A stretch of 64,000 bases of DNA from an uncultured Lachnospiraceae bacterium (GTDB lineage: Bacteria; Bacillota; Clostridia; Lachnospirales; Lachnospiraceae): positions 62,001 to 126,000 of the forward strand of contig URSA01000008.1 of the NCBI GenBank assembly GCA_900550475.1. The letters run 5' to 3'. The notes beneath the pieces are model-generated. The model had not been told where the DNA came from. It was given only the letters and a program-made list of their open reading frames with translations, and ran no database searches. Below, piece after piece: positions 40,308 through 48,982 of this stretch. The position numbers and the translations under genes were made by a program. How positions within the stretch are numbered: position 1 is the stretch's first letter; the number at the start of each line of letters is the position of its first letter.

Positions 40308-41021
40308 TCAGGGAGTGTCCTTGTCGCGGTCATCCTCCATCATGCGGTAACCGACACCGATCTCGGTAAAAATATAGTGGGGCTGTGCAGGGTTTTCCTC
40401 AATCTTTCTGCGGATGTTTGCCATATTCACCCGGAGGATCTGGTTGTTGGAATCCATGTACGGTCCCCATATGTTTTCCATAATGTAGGAGTAGGTGAGT
40501 ACCTTCCCGGCGTTTTTGGAAAGCAGGGAGAGCAGCTTGAACTCAATTTGTGTCAGGTGAACCTTCTCGCCGCGGATGGTAACGCTGTGCTTTTCATAAT
40601 TGATGATCAGGTCACCCGCGCGGTAGAGCTGGTCAGTTTTGGTAAACTGTCCCGAGGAATGACGCAGTGAGGTGCGGATGCGCGCCATCAGCTCCGGGCA
40701 GCCGAAAGGCTTTGTGATATAGTCATCGGCGCCAAGATCCAGCGCACGAACCTTTTCCTGCTCTTTGATTCTGGCGGAAATGACGATGATGGGTGTCATT
40801 GTCCAGGAGCGCAGGGTGGTGATGACCTGAAGCCCGTCCATGTCGGGAAGTCCCAGATCAAGCAGCACCACATCGGGGCACAGGGAGGCGGCAAGGCTTA
40901 AGCCCTCCGAGCCTGTCATGGCGGAAACCACCCGGTATTGTGCGCTTTCCAGTGATGTGGTAATGAATTGGCAGATGTTCTTTTCGTCTTCAATTAACAG
41001 TACAGTCGTCTTATGATTCAT
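40308..41021 (-). CDS. KdpE-like response regulator
   Basis: This 237-residue OmpR-family regulator has a receiver domain (1-120) with phospho-acceptor Asp in VVLLDLGLPDMDG, Thr/Ser and Lys in IIVISA and ITKPF, and a winged-helix C-terminal domain (about 135-237; VHLTQIEFKLLSLLSKNAGKVLTYSYIM). Start 41021 begins MNHKTTVLLIEDE; the open frame further up belongs to the sensor gene. It overlaps the kinase gene by 11 bases. kdpABC, its usual targets, are not in the window. Confidence 0.93.
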   Translation of the reverse strand: MNHKTTVLLIEDEKNICQFITTSLESAQYRVVSAMTGSEGLSLAASLCPDVVLLDLGLPDMDGLQVITTLRSWTMTPIIVISARIKEQEKVRALDLGADDYITKPFGCPELMARIRTSLRHSSGQFTKTDQLYRAGDLIINYEKHSVTIRGEKVHLTQIEFKLLSLLSKNAGKVLTYSYIMENIWGPYMDSNNQILRVNMANIRRKIEENPAQPHYIFTEIGVGYRMMEDDRDKDTP

Positions 41022-42123
41022 CTTCTTTATTCCCCTTCGGAAGAAGGAAACAGAACAAAGCTCCTTCTTCGTGATTCTTTCCGTATATTTTACCGTGATG
41101 TGCAGTAATGATTGTCTCGCAGATGGAGAGACCGATTCCCATCCCCTTGTGCGTGTCGGAGGACTCCTCACGGCTGAATGCGCCTCCGTCAAAAAGATTG
41201 TCCAGTTTCTGCGGTGCGATGCCGACCCCGTAGTCCTTGATGGTAAAGGAAACATGATCGCCCTCGTCCGCAACGATGAGATCGAGCGGACGTTCTGAGC
41301 CGGAGTGTACGATGGCGTTCTCGATCAGGTTGATGATCACCTGTTCGATCAGAACGGCATCCATGGGTACAAACAGCATTTCATCGGGAACCTTGGCATG
41401 GATCTGTGCATCCGGGAAACGCTTGTTCAGACGCATCAGCGCTTCGGAAACAACCTCCTCCACCGGCTCCTTGGAGGTGCTGACCTGAAGATTGTCACCT
41501 TGAATGCGCGTTACGGTGAGCAGGTTCTCCACCATATTGAGCAGCCAGTTTGCATCGTTGTAAATCGAGCGAACCATGTCGAGCCGCTCCTTTTCGGGAA
41601 GGTTCTCATAGTTTTCCAGATAGATCGAGCTGTTTCCGATCATGCCCGTCAGCGGCGTGCGCAGGTCGTGGGAGACCGCGCGCAGCAGGTTAGCCCGCAT
41701 CTTTTCAAGCTCCGCCTCACGGAGCTGTGTTTCCTGCTTCTTGATGATCTTCATCTGTTCGCACAGGTGGGAGGTCATGGTACATACCACCAGCGTGCTG
41801 GAGAGCATCAGGGCAAAGGTCAGCGGGTAACCGGACAACGTAAAATTCAGTTTGAAAAATGGGTATGTAAAAGTGTAGTTGATACAGATCACAGCGTAAA
41901 GGGAAGATATGATTCCGTATATGTAGCCATTCGTATATTTGGATATCAGCACCATGGCGAGCATGAACAAAAGATAGATGCCGCCCTGATTGTCGGGAAC
42001 CAGGTAGAACAGCAGAAAGGAAAATGCTGTGTTGATCCCCAGAATGCCCGCTGTAATAGCGATGTTGACCGGTATGCTGTGTTCCTTCGGAATGGAGTAG
42101 TTATCCTTCGTAAACGGGAACAT
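41011..42123 (-). CDS. Short KdpD-like sensor histidine kinase
   Basis: This 370-residue protein has four membrane segments of the DUF4118 type (about 18-115), a dimerisation domain with phospho-His in AVSHDLRTPLTGMIG (about 148) and an ATP-binding domain with IINLIENAIVHS, KDYGVGIAP and GMGIGLSICETII. It lacks the about 400-residue N-terminal KdpD and USP domains of the classic potassium sensor, so its signal may differ. It is probably co-transcribed with the KdpE-like gene. AGGAGG precedes the ATG on the minus strand. Confidence 0.93.
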   Translation of the reverse strand: MFPFTKDNYSIPKEHSIPVNIAITAGILGINTAFSFLLFYLVPDNQGGIYLLFMLAMVLISKYTNGYIYGIISSLYAVICINYTFTYPFFKLNFTLSGYPLTFALMLSSTLVVCTMTSHLCEQMKIIKKQETQLREAELEKMRANLLRAVSHDLRTPLTGMIGNSSIYLENYENLPEKERLDMVRSIYNDANWLLNMVENLLTVTRIQGDNLQVSTSKEPVEEVVSEALMRLNKRFPDAQIHAKVPDEMLFVPMDAVLIEQVIINLIENAIVHSGSERPLDLIVADEGDHVSFTIKDYGVGIAPQKLDNLFDGGAFSREESSDTHKGMGIGLSICETIITAHHGKIYGKNHEEGALFCFLLPKGNKEDES

Positions 42124-42153
42124 TGACTTCCTCCTTCGTGTGATTGTTATATC

Positions 42154-42182
42154 ATTATAATCTGTAAAAAAAACATAATCAA
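42154..42182 (-). promoter_or_regulatory. Promoter of the KdpDE-like genes
   Basis: On the minus strand TTGATT (42177-42182), a 17-base spacer and TATAAT (42154-42159). An inverted repeat TAACGG/CCGTTA at 42183-42207 directly upstream is a candidate operator. Confidence 0.65.
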
Positions 42183-42227
42183 TAACGGATATATAAAGAA
42201 ACCGTTAAGAAATGATCGACAACAGGA

Positions 42228-42256
42228 TTGTAAGTAATTTCGGGGTGTGTTAAGAT
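42228..42256 (+). promoter_or_regulatory. Promoter of the CPBP protease gene
   Basis: TTGTAA (42228-42233), a 17-base spacer and TAAGAT (42251-42256), 33 bases before ATG 42289. Confidence 0.55.
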
Positions 42257-42288
42257 AAGAACAGCATAGTGAAAGGGAGGAAATTATT

Positions 42289-43149
42289 ATGGAACAAAAG
42301 AAATTCAGACCGGGATACCTGTTTGCGGCAATCGGCGCCGCGGTTTCGTGCTTTGCCCTCCAGCTGATATTGGGAATCGCATACCTGCTCGTGGTTGCAA
42401 TAATAACCATGACACAGTATCAGATCGGACACCCGGGCGCAGGGCAGGAGGAACTGATGCAGGTCTACTATGACGCGATTCAGGGAAATGGTGCAGGAAG
42501 CGTGCTGATCTATCACGTTTTCAGTCTTCCGCTGTTCGGGCTGTGGTACTATCTGGGCTGCGGCAGGCGAAAACTTTCGCAGTCGGCAAGGAACATGACC
42601 GGGAAGGCTGCGGCAATCGCGGTTCTGGGCGGATTTTTACTCTGCCTCTTTGCAAACGGCATTGTGGGCGTGGAAGCGTATGTGATCCCGAGCGTGGTGG
42701 AGGCATATGCTGATATGATGGAGAACGCGGGTATGGGCGTGGATGCACTTGCCATTTTTGCTTCGGTGGTGCTGGCGCCTGTGGGCGAGGAATTTTTATG
42801 CAGGGGAATCATGTTATATTATGGAAAGAAAGCTTTTCCCCGTTTCTGGTGCGCAAACCTGTTACAGGCGTTTCTGTTCGGCTGTATCCACGGCAATCTG
42901 ATACAGGGAGGCTATGCGTTTGTCATCGGGCTGATGCTTGGATATCTGGCGGAGCGGTATCATTCGCTTATTCCCTGTATCATCCTGCACTTTGTAGTCA
43001 ACTTCACAAGCACCTTCCTCATTGACAAGGTTCTTTCGCCGCTGCCAGATGTTTTCTTATCTTATCTGCTGCTTGCCGTGATTCCGGCGGTGCTGCTTGT
43101 GCTGCTGGTAAAGTGGGGCGGCAGAGTGTGCAGTGGGGAATCTTCATAA
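42289..43149 (+). CDS. CPBP-family intramembrane metalloprotease
   Basis: This 286-residue protein has about eight membrane segments. The CAAX/bacteriocin-processing motifs are present: GEEFLCRGIMLY (EExxxR, about 165), FGCIHGNLIQG (about 203) and ILHFVVNF (about 240). Bacterial members act in prenyl-protein-like proteolysis, bacteriocin immunity or signalling. GGGAGG precedes the ATG. It is divergent from the KdpDE-like pair. Confidence 0.9.
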   Translation: MEQKKFRPGYLFAAIGAAVSCFALQLILGIAYLLVVAIITMTQYQIGHPGAGQEELMQVYYDAIQGNGAGSVLIYHVFSLPLFGLWYYLGCGRRKLSQSARNMTGKAAAIAVLGGFLLCLFANGIVGVEAYVIPSVVEAYADMMENAGMGVDALAIFASVVLAPVGEEFLCRGIMLYYGKKAFPRFWCANLLQAFLFGCIHGNLIQGGYAFVIGLMLGYLAERYHSLIPCIILHFVVNFTSTFLIDKVLSPLPDVFLSYLLLAVIPAVLLVLLVKWGGRVCSGESS

Positions 43150-43181
43150 ATTCTTAAGGTGACGGCACAATATGTATGGTC

Positions 43182-43187
43182 TATAAT
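43182..43187 (+). promoter_or_regulatory. -10 element ahead of the solute-binding protein operon
   Basis: TATAAT lies 57 bases before the GTG start. The -35 at 17 bases, GTGACG (43159-43164), is weak, which suggests an activator may be needed. Confidence 0.4.
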
Positions 43188-43243
43188 GAAGTTGGCGGCG
43201 GATTGTGCCCCATATTATGTAGTAAGAAGGGATTAGGATTCAA

Positions 43244-45586
43244 GTGAAGAGAAAACGATTTGGGAAAAAAGCGGTGGGTCTGCTTCTGGCGGGAGTGATG
43301 ACAGTCGGACTTGCAGCGTGCGGACAGGATAAAGCCAAGACGGAGCAGGCGGGAACGGACAGCACCTATGTCTATGTGCCGGAGTGGAACACGCTTTCAA
43401 GCGGAGAGGGCGGATGGCAGAGTGACTTTTCGATTCAGGGAAGCCGGCTTTATTACCATCAGTATGAGCAGGAACAAAATTCGGAGGTGCTGAAATACTT
43501 AGATCTGACGAATCTGTCCGCAGCTCCGGTGGATGTGTACCGGGTCACAAGTCAGAACGAACCGGATGCGGAGGGTTACAGCAGCAACATATCCAATGTC
43601 TATCCTGCGCAGAATGACGAGCTGGTTCTCATCAGCAGAAAATATCCCGCACAGAAGGACGGGGAAGAGTATGATTACGAGGCGGTGCAGCGGAATACCA
43701 TCTACACCATGAGCAAGCTGGCGGCGGACGGCTCTGTTGTATTTGAACAGGACATTACGGAGACATTGAACCGGACGGATCAGACTTATATCTCCTACGG
43801 CATGACGGATGCGGACGGAAATATTTACCTTAGCAACGGCTACTCGTCAGTCTGGATCTTTGACAAGGACGGAAATCTCTTAAGTTATGTTGCACTGGAT
43901 ACGAATGATTACGGCGGTATCGGCGGCATCGGATTTATCGGGGACGGCAGGCTGGCGATCACGCAATACGGCATGGATGGCAGTTCCATTAAAGTATATA
44001 ATGAGGAAAAGAAAGCCTTCTCCGACGTTTATACAGGACTTCCGGACAACTGCTACAACAGCGGCATTGCGAAGGGACCGAACGGCGGTGTTCTGTTGAA
44101 CAGCTCCGGCGGTCTTTATGAGTATGATCTGGCAACCCAGACCTACACACAGATTCTGAAATGGATTGACTGTGATCTGAACGGGGACTATGTGAATGCG
44201 GTTACCGCGCTGGAGGACGGTACTGTTGCGGTTCTGTACCGGGATTGGGTGACGGATGAGACCAGCGTTGTGTGTCTGAAGAAAACTGCTGCCTCCGAGG
44301 TGGTGCAGAAGCAGACCCTGACCTATGCCTGCATGGGAATAAGCCAGAGCATGCAGAATGCGGTGGTCAACTTCAACAAGACAAGTGAAGAATACAGAAT
44401 TGTGATCAAGGATTACAATGACAATATGGACTACTCCCGGGATGATATTCTGGAGCAGTACAAGGATGTGCTCAACCAGTTCTTAAACGATATCGTATCG
44501 GGAAACGTGCCGGATCTGATCGATCCTTCCAGTCTGGATATCAATATGCTTGCGGCAAAGGGCATCCTCGCGGATCTGAACCCTTATCTGGATGCCAGTA
44601 CGGTATTGAACCGCAGCGATCTGATCGAACCGGTGCTCAATGCTTATACCACAGACGGAAATCTTTACATGATTCCCGTGCGTTTCAACATTTCCACCCT
44701 GGCGGGACGTACCTCAGAGGTGGGCGAGAAGTCCGGCTGGACCATGGAAGATATGGTTGCACTGGCGGAGAGGTATCCGGAGGCTGAGCTTTTCTCGGGA
44801 AGCACGAGAGAGAGCTTCCTGTCCCAGTGCTTATCCTATGACTTTGATTCCTATGTCAACTGGAAGACGGGAGAATGCTCCTTCGATTCGCCGGAGTTCA
44901 AGAGCATTCTTACGCTGGCGGCAAAATACCCGGCGGAGCTCGACTGGGAGAATGTACCCTCCGAGCCCGCAGCACTGCGGACCCATGAGGCACTGCTGTC
45001 AGAGTTGTCCCTCTCCGAGCCGGAGGGCTGGCAGGTGGCGGAGAAGATGTTTGACGAGCCGATTACGGCAATCGGTTTCCCCTCTGCAAATTCCACAGGT
45101 GTGATGGTGTCGGGTACGAACGGCGTGTGCATCAGCGCGTCCTCCGCGCACAAGGAGGCGGCATGGTCCTTTATTGAGCAGCAGTTTATTGCTTCCAAGG
45201 TGGAGGATGACTGGATGTCATGGGGTTTTGCTACGCTGAAAGAGGTCTATGACAAGGAAATGAAGAAGGCGATGACGCCTCAATATCAGATTGGTGCGGA
45301 TGGTAACTACGTTCTGGATGAAAACGGCAACAAGGTCGAGTACTCCAGTTCATCTTACGGCTGGGGCGACGACATCATGATTGAAGTCTATGCAGTCACA
45401 CAGGAAGAGGCGGACAGCATCTGGAATGTAATCGAGCAGATCGGCGGAGTGGCTACCTACAATGAGGAGCTGCTGAACATCGTAACGGAGGAAGCTGCAC
45501 CCTTCTTTGAGGGACAAAAGACGGTGGATGAAGTGGCGGATATCATCCAGAGCCGTATTAAGATCTATGTGAACGAAAGCAGATAG
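43244..45586 (+). CDS. Propeller-fused extracellular solute-binding lipoprotein (1)
   Basis: This 780-residue lipoprotein has a signal peptide and lipobox LAACGQD (Cys about 27). Residues about 30-365 form a repeat-containing beta-rich domain with blades such as ADGNIYLSNGYSSVWIFDKDGNL, which looks like a beta-propeller. Residues about 370-780 are a family-1-type solute-binding fold (from LTYACMGISQSMQNAVVNFN; KGILADLNPYL; AAWSFIEQQF). Ordinary sugar-binding proteins are 400-550 residues and lack the propeller. The start is GTG 43244 with AGGA before it. It is first in a six-gene operon and has a paralogue at the other end. Confidence 0.88.
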   Translation: MKRKRFGKKAVGLLLAGVMTVGLAACGQDKAKTEQAGTDSTYVYVPEWNTLSSGEGGWQSDFSIQGSRLYYHQYEQEQNSEVLKYLDLTNLSAAPVDVYRVTSQNEPDAEGYSSNISNVYPAQNDELVLISRKYPAQKDGEEYDYEAVQRNTIYTMSKLAADGSVVFEQDITETLNRTDQTYISYGMTDADGNIYLSNGYSSVWIFDKDGNLLSYVALDTNDYGGIGGIGFIGDGRLAITQYGMDGSSIKVYNEEKKAFSDVYTGLPDNCYNSGIAKGPNGGVLLNSSGGLYEYDLATQTYTQILKWIDCDLNGDYVNAVTALEDGTVAVLYRDWVTDETSVVCLKKTAASEVVQKQTLTYACMGISQSMQNAVVNFNKTSEEYRIVIKDYNDNMDYSRDDILEQYKDVLNQFLNDIVSGNVPDLIDPSSLDINMLAAKGILADLNPYLDASTVLNRSDLIEPVLNAYTTDGNLYMIPVRFNISTLAGRTSEVGEKSGWTMEDMVALAERYPEAELFSGSTRESFLSQCLSYDFDSYVNWKTGECSFDSPEFKSILTLAAKYPAELDWENVPSEPAALRTHEALLSELSLSEPEGWQVAEKMFDEPITAIGFPSANSTGVMVSGTNGVCISASSAHKEAAWSFIEQQFIASKVEDDWMSWGFATLKEVYDKEMKKAMTPQYQIGADGNYVLDENGNKVEYSSSSYGWGDDIMIEVYAVTQEEADSIWNVIEQIGGVATYNEELLNIVTEEAAPFFEGQKTVDEVADIIQSRIKIYVNESR

Positions 45587-45605
45587 CGTGTAACAGGAGG
45601 GGCTT

Positions 45606-46523
45606 ATGAAAGCCTTGCAGAAAAAAGAGAAAGTAAAGAAGGTCAGAACGAAATCAAGCAGGCGGCTGAGAAAAGAAAAGATCGGCTCGGGGCTTTACCT
45701 TGCCCCAAGCCTGCTCGGCGTTCTCTTATTTTATATTTTACCTTTTATAGTGGTTATTTTCTATTCACTGGTGGATAACCCGATCAGTAAAAATTTTGTG
45801 TTTCTCGAAAACTATCAGAGAGTGATAAAAAATGCGGCATTCAAGACGGCAGTCACCAACACGGCGGTATTCTCCGCGATCGCGGTGCCCCTTGCGGTGG
45901 TGCTCTCGCTGGTGCTTGCCATGGTGCTGGATACAAAGCTGCCTTTCAGGAGCCAGTTCCGCACCTTCTTTTTGAGTCCGCTCATGGTTCCCGTGGCATC
46001 CATCGTGCTGATCTGGCAGGTGCTGTTCCACTACAACGGTGCCGTGAACGATGTGCTGGTGGCACTGGGGGGCGCAAAGATTGACTGGATGAAATCCCAG
46101 TATTCCCAGGTGGTGGTCATTATCCTCTTTCTGTGGAAGAATCTTGGCTACAACATGATTCTGTTTATGGCGGCGCTCGCCAGCATTCCGAAGGATATTC
46201 TGGAGGTGGCAAAGCTGGAGAGCGCAACACCGGTGCAGACCTTTTTCTACATCAAGCTGCGCTATTTATCCTCCACCATTCTGTTTGTGACGATCATGTC
46301 GCTTATCAGCTCGTTCAAGGTGTTCCGGGAGATCTATCTGTTGACGGGTGACCATCCCTACGATGCGATCTACATGCTGCAGCATTTTATGAACAATGCG
46401 TTTGCGTCCCTTGACTATCAGCGGCTGTCAGCGGCGGCGATCCTGATGTCGCTTGTCATGATCGTGATTATCGGAACCCTGTTTCTGGTGGAGAATCACT
46501 TCGGAAAGGATGTGGAAGGATGA
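45606..46523 (+). CDS. ABC sugar-type permease (MalF-like)
   Basis: This 305-residue membrane protein has six segments and a basic cytoplasmic N-terminus. The coupling loop for the ATPase, EAAxxxGxxxxxxF-like, reads EVAKLESATPVQTFFYIKLRYLS. It pairs with the MalG-like gene, which it overlaps by 4 bases. The operon encodes no ATPase, so a shared MsmX-type ATPase from elsewhere would be needed. Confidence 0.92.
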   Translation: MKALQKKEKVKKVRTKSSRRLRKEKIGSGLYLAPSLLGVLLFYILPFIVVIFYSLVDNPISKNFVFLENYQRVIKNAAFKTAVTNTAVFSAIAVPLAVVLSLVLAMVLDTKLPFRSQFRTFFLSPLMVPVASIVLIWQVLFHYNGAVNDVLVALGGAKIDWMKSQYSQVVVIILFLWKNLGYNMILFMAALASIPKDILEVAKLESATPVQTFFYIKLRYLSSTILFVTIMSLISSFKVFREIYLLTGDHPYDAIYMLQHFMNNAFASLDYQRLSAAAILMSLVMIVIIGTLFLVENHFGKDVEG

Positions 46524-47470
46524 GCGGGCGCAACGCGCGGGAGCGCGCTTTTTCTGCCGAGCGGGCAAAGAGCAGGGCAGACAGGAAGAAGAGGATCCAC
46601 GGCGTCAAGATCGCCATTGCCACAACGGTGGCGGCGCTGTTTGCGGTTTTGTTTCTGCTTCCCATTGTGCTGACCATCACAAACTCTTTCATGTCCTCAT
46701 CGGAGATTTCCGCCAATTACGGCTCTGTGTTTGCGACAAATGAGAAGGGCGGAAAGGTCTACATATCCGAGAAGGTCAACCTGAAATTCATACCGGATAT
46801 GGTTTCCTTCAGCCAGTATATTACGGTGCTGTTCAAGAGCCCGGAGTATCTTTTGAAATTCTGGAACTCCGTCATACTGGTGGGTCCCATCGTGTTCTTT
46901 CAATTATTCGTGGCGGCGCTTGCCTCCTATGGCTTTACCAGGTATAGGGGGCGGATCCGGGAGATCATATTCTTTTCCTATATTATTCTGATGCTCATGC
47001 CGTATCAGGTTACGCTGGTGCCGAACTATCTGGTAGCCGGCTGGCTGAAGGTGCTGAATACCTACTGGGCTATCTGGCTGCCGGGAATCTTTTCCCCGTT
47101 TGCGGTGTTCCTGCTTACAAAGTACATGCGCAGGATCCCGACCTCGGTAATCGAGGCGGCACAGATTGACGGGGCGGGAGAGTGGCAGATTTTCAGACTG
47201 ATCTGCTTTCCGCTGTGCAAGGGCGCAATCTGTTCGGCGGCGATTCTGGTGTTCATCGATTACTGGAATATGGTGGAGCAGCCGCTGATCCTGTTATCGG
47301 ATGCGGAAAAGCACCCGCTGTCGGTATTCTTGAGCAAGATCAATTCGGGCGAGATCGGGCTGGCGTTTGCGGTGGCAACCATCTACATGGTTCCCAGCCT
47401 CTTGGTATTTTTGTACGGTGAAGAGTATCTGGTTGACGGCATTACCTACCAGGGCGGAATTAAAGGATAA
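46520..47470 (+). CDS. ABC sugar-type permease (MalG-like)
   Basis: This 316-residue permease has six membrane segments and the coupling motif EAAQIDGAGEWQIFRLICFPL. An about 60-residue extracellular stretch after the first helix (SSSEISANYGSVFATNEKGG) is longer than in many MalG proteins. It forms a permease pair with the preceding gene and is followed, unusually, by an HlyD-type adaptor gene 23 bases on. Confidence 0.92.
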   Translation: MSGRNARERAFSAERAKSRADRKKRIHGVKIAIATTVAALFAVLFLLPIVLTITNSFMSSSEISANYGSVFATNEKGGKVYISEKVNLKFIPDMVSFSQYITVLFKSPEYLLKFWNSVILVGPIVFFQLFVAALASYGFTRYRGRIREIIFFSYIILMLMPYQVTLVPNYLVAGWLKVLNTYWAIWLPGIFSPFAVFLLTKYMRRIPTSVIEAAQIDGAGEWQIFRLICFPLCKGAICSAAILVFIDYWNMVEQPLILLSDAEKHPLSVFLSKINSGEIGLAFAVATIYMVPSLLVFLYGEEYLVDGITYQGGIKG

Positions 47471-47493
47471 ATTCAGGGAGGAAAGGGTAAAAA

Positions 47494-48966
47494 ATGAACG
47501 AGAAAAAAAGGAACAGGAGAGAATGGGTCAAGACGGTGGCGATCATCTTTTTATCGGTGATGCTGGTTCTCACCTTCTTCTCCAACACGATCATGAATTA
47601 TTCCCTGCCGGAGGTGGCGGCGCAATATATCCAGTCCGGCACCATCACGGCAAAGGTCAGAGGCACCGGAACCGTGGAGAGCGGCTCACTGTATAATGTC
47701 AAGGTGACAGAGAGCAGAAAGGTGTCCTCCGTTGAGGTGAGAGTGGGAGATACCGTTGCCATAGGCGATGTGATCTGCAGCCTTGCGGATGTGGAGAGCG
47801 ATGAGCTTGTTGCGGCAAGGGATGCATTGGATAAGGCACAGGAGGCGTATGACATGGCGCTTCTGGCGGGAGATCTGAGTTCCTCTGTGCTCCAGAACGG
47901 CGGCAATGCCAGCTCCACCTCCACCTATAAGAATCAGCTTTTGAACGCACAGAAGGCGGTGGACGAGGTGCAGGCAAAGATTGACGCGCAGGCACCCGCC
48001 TACAATGCAGCGAAGGACGCAAAGGAAGCAGCCGATGCGGCGCTGGCGGAGGCGCAGAACAAGGTTTCCAATATAGACAACTGGATCAATTACCAGCAGT
48101 CGGTGAGCAGCGGCAATGCTTCGGCGTTAGGCGCTTTGCAGAATCAGCGCAACGAGGCACAGCAGATCGCATATGCCGCACAGAATACGGCAAACCAGGC
48201 GGCAACGGAATTTGCCAAGCTGGAAAAGGAAAAGGCGGAGCTTGAGGCAGACCTTGCAGAGGCACAGAGCAATGTGTCCGACCTTGCCAAGGAGATCAAC
48301 TCGATCTTAAGCCTGTCAGGTTTAAAGGATGCCGTGACTGCGGCACAGAAGAAGGTCGACGAGCTGGAGAGCAAGGCAATCGGCGCCACGGTAAAGGCGG
48401 AGGTCGCAGGAACCATCACCTCCATATCCGTGGTAGCGGGAGAGAGCACATCACCGGATGTGCCGGTGGCAGTGATCCAGCCGGAGGGCAAGGGCTATAC
48501 CCTGAGCTTTTCCGTGACGGTGGATCAGGCAAAGAGAATTTCGGTGGGCGATCCCGCGGAGCTTGTTAATTCGTGGTGGTATAACGACATTACCGCCACG
48601 GTGGCATCCATCAAGCCGGATCCCTCAAACCCCTCCAAGAATAAATTGATCACGTTCAACTTAAGCGGAGATCTGACCCAGGGACAGTCCCTGAGCCTTC
48701 AGGTTGGACAGAAGAGTGCAAACTATGATATGATCGTACCCAACAGCGCAATAAGAGAAGACAACAACGGAAAATTTGTGCTGGTTGTGGAGGCGAAGAG
48801 CAGCCCTCTGGGAACCCGTTATTATGCGGTGCGGTATGATGTGGAGGTAGTGGCGAGCGACGATACCCAGTCTGCCATTACCGGTGCGCTCTATGGCGGC
48901 GAGTATGTGATCACAACTTCAACCAAGCCTGTTGAGGCAGGAAAACTTGTGAGACTTCCGGACTAA
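47494..48966 (+). CDS. HlyD/MacA-type membrane fusion adaptor
   Basis: This 490-residue protein has one N-terminal membrane segment (about 12-32), a biotinyl-lipoyl-like half (SVEVRVGDTVAIGDVICSL, about 75-95), a long alpha-helical hairpin (about 105-295, rich in Ala/Glu/Gln heptads) and the second lipoyl half plus beta-barrel (KAEVAGTITSISVVAGES, about 305-420). In Gram-positives such adaptors work with MacB-like permeases. Here it lies between importer permeases and a MacB-core protein, without an ATPase, which is odd. Confidence 0.88.
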   Translation: MNEKKRNRREWVKTVAIIFLSVMLVLTFFSNTIMNYSLPEVAAQYIQSGTITAKVRGTGTVESGSLYNVKVTESRKVSSVEVRVGDTVAIGDVICSLADVESDELVAARDALDKAQEAYDMALLAGDLSSSVLQNGGNASSTSTYKNQLLNAQKAVDEVQAKIDAQAPAYNAAKDAKEAADAALAEAQNKVSNIDNWINYQQSVSSGNASALGALQNQRNEAQQIAYAAQNTANQAATEFAKLEKEKAELEADLAEAQSNVSDLAKEINSILSLSGLKDAVTAAQKKVDELESKAIGATVKAEVAGTITSISVVAGESTSPDVPVAVIQPEGKGYTLSFSVTVDQAKRISVGDPAELVNSWWYNDITATVASIKPDPSNPSKNKLITFNLSGDLTQGQSLSLQVGQKSANYDMIVPNSAIREDNNGKFVLVVEAKSSPLGTRYYAVRYDVEVVASDDTQSAITGALYGGEYVITTSTKPVEAGKLVRLPD

Positions 48967-48982
48967 AAACAGGGAGGAGACC

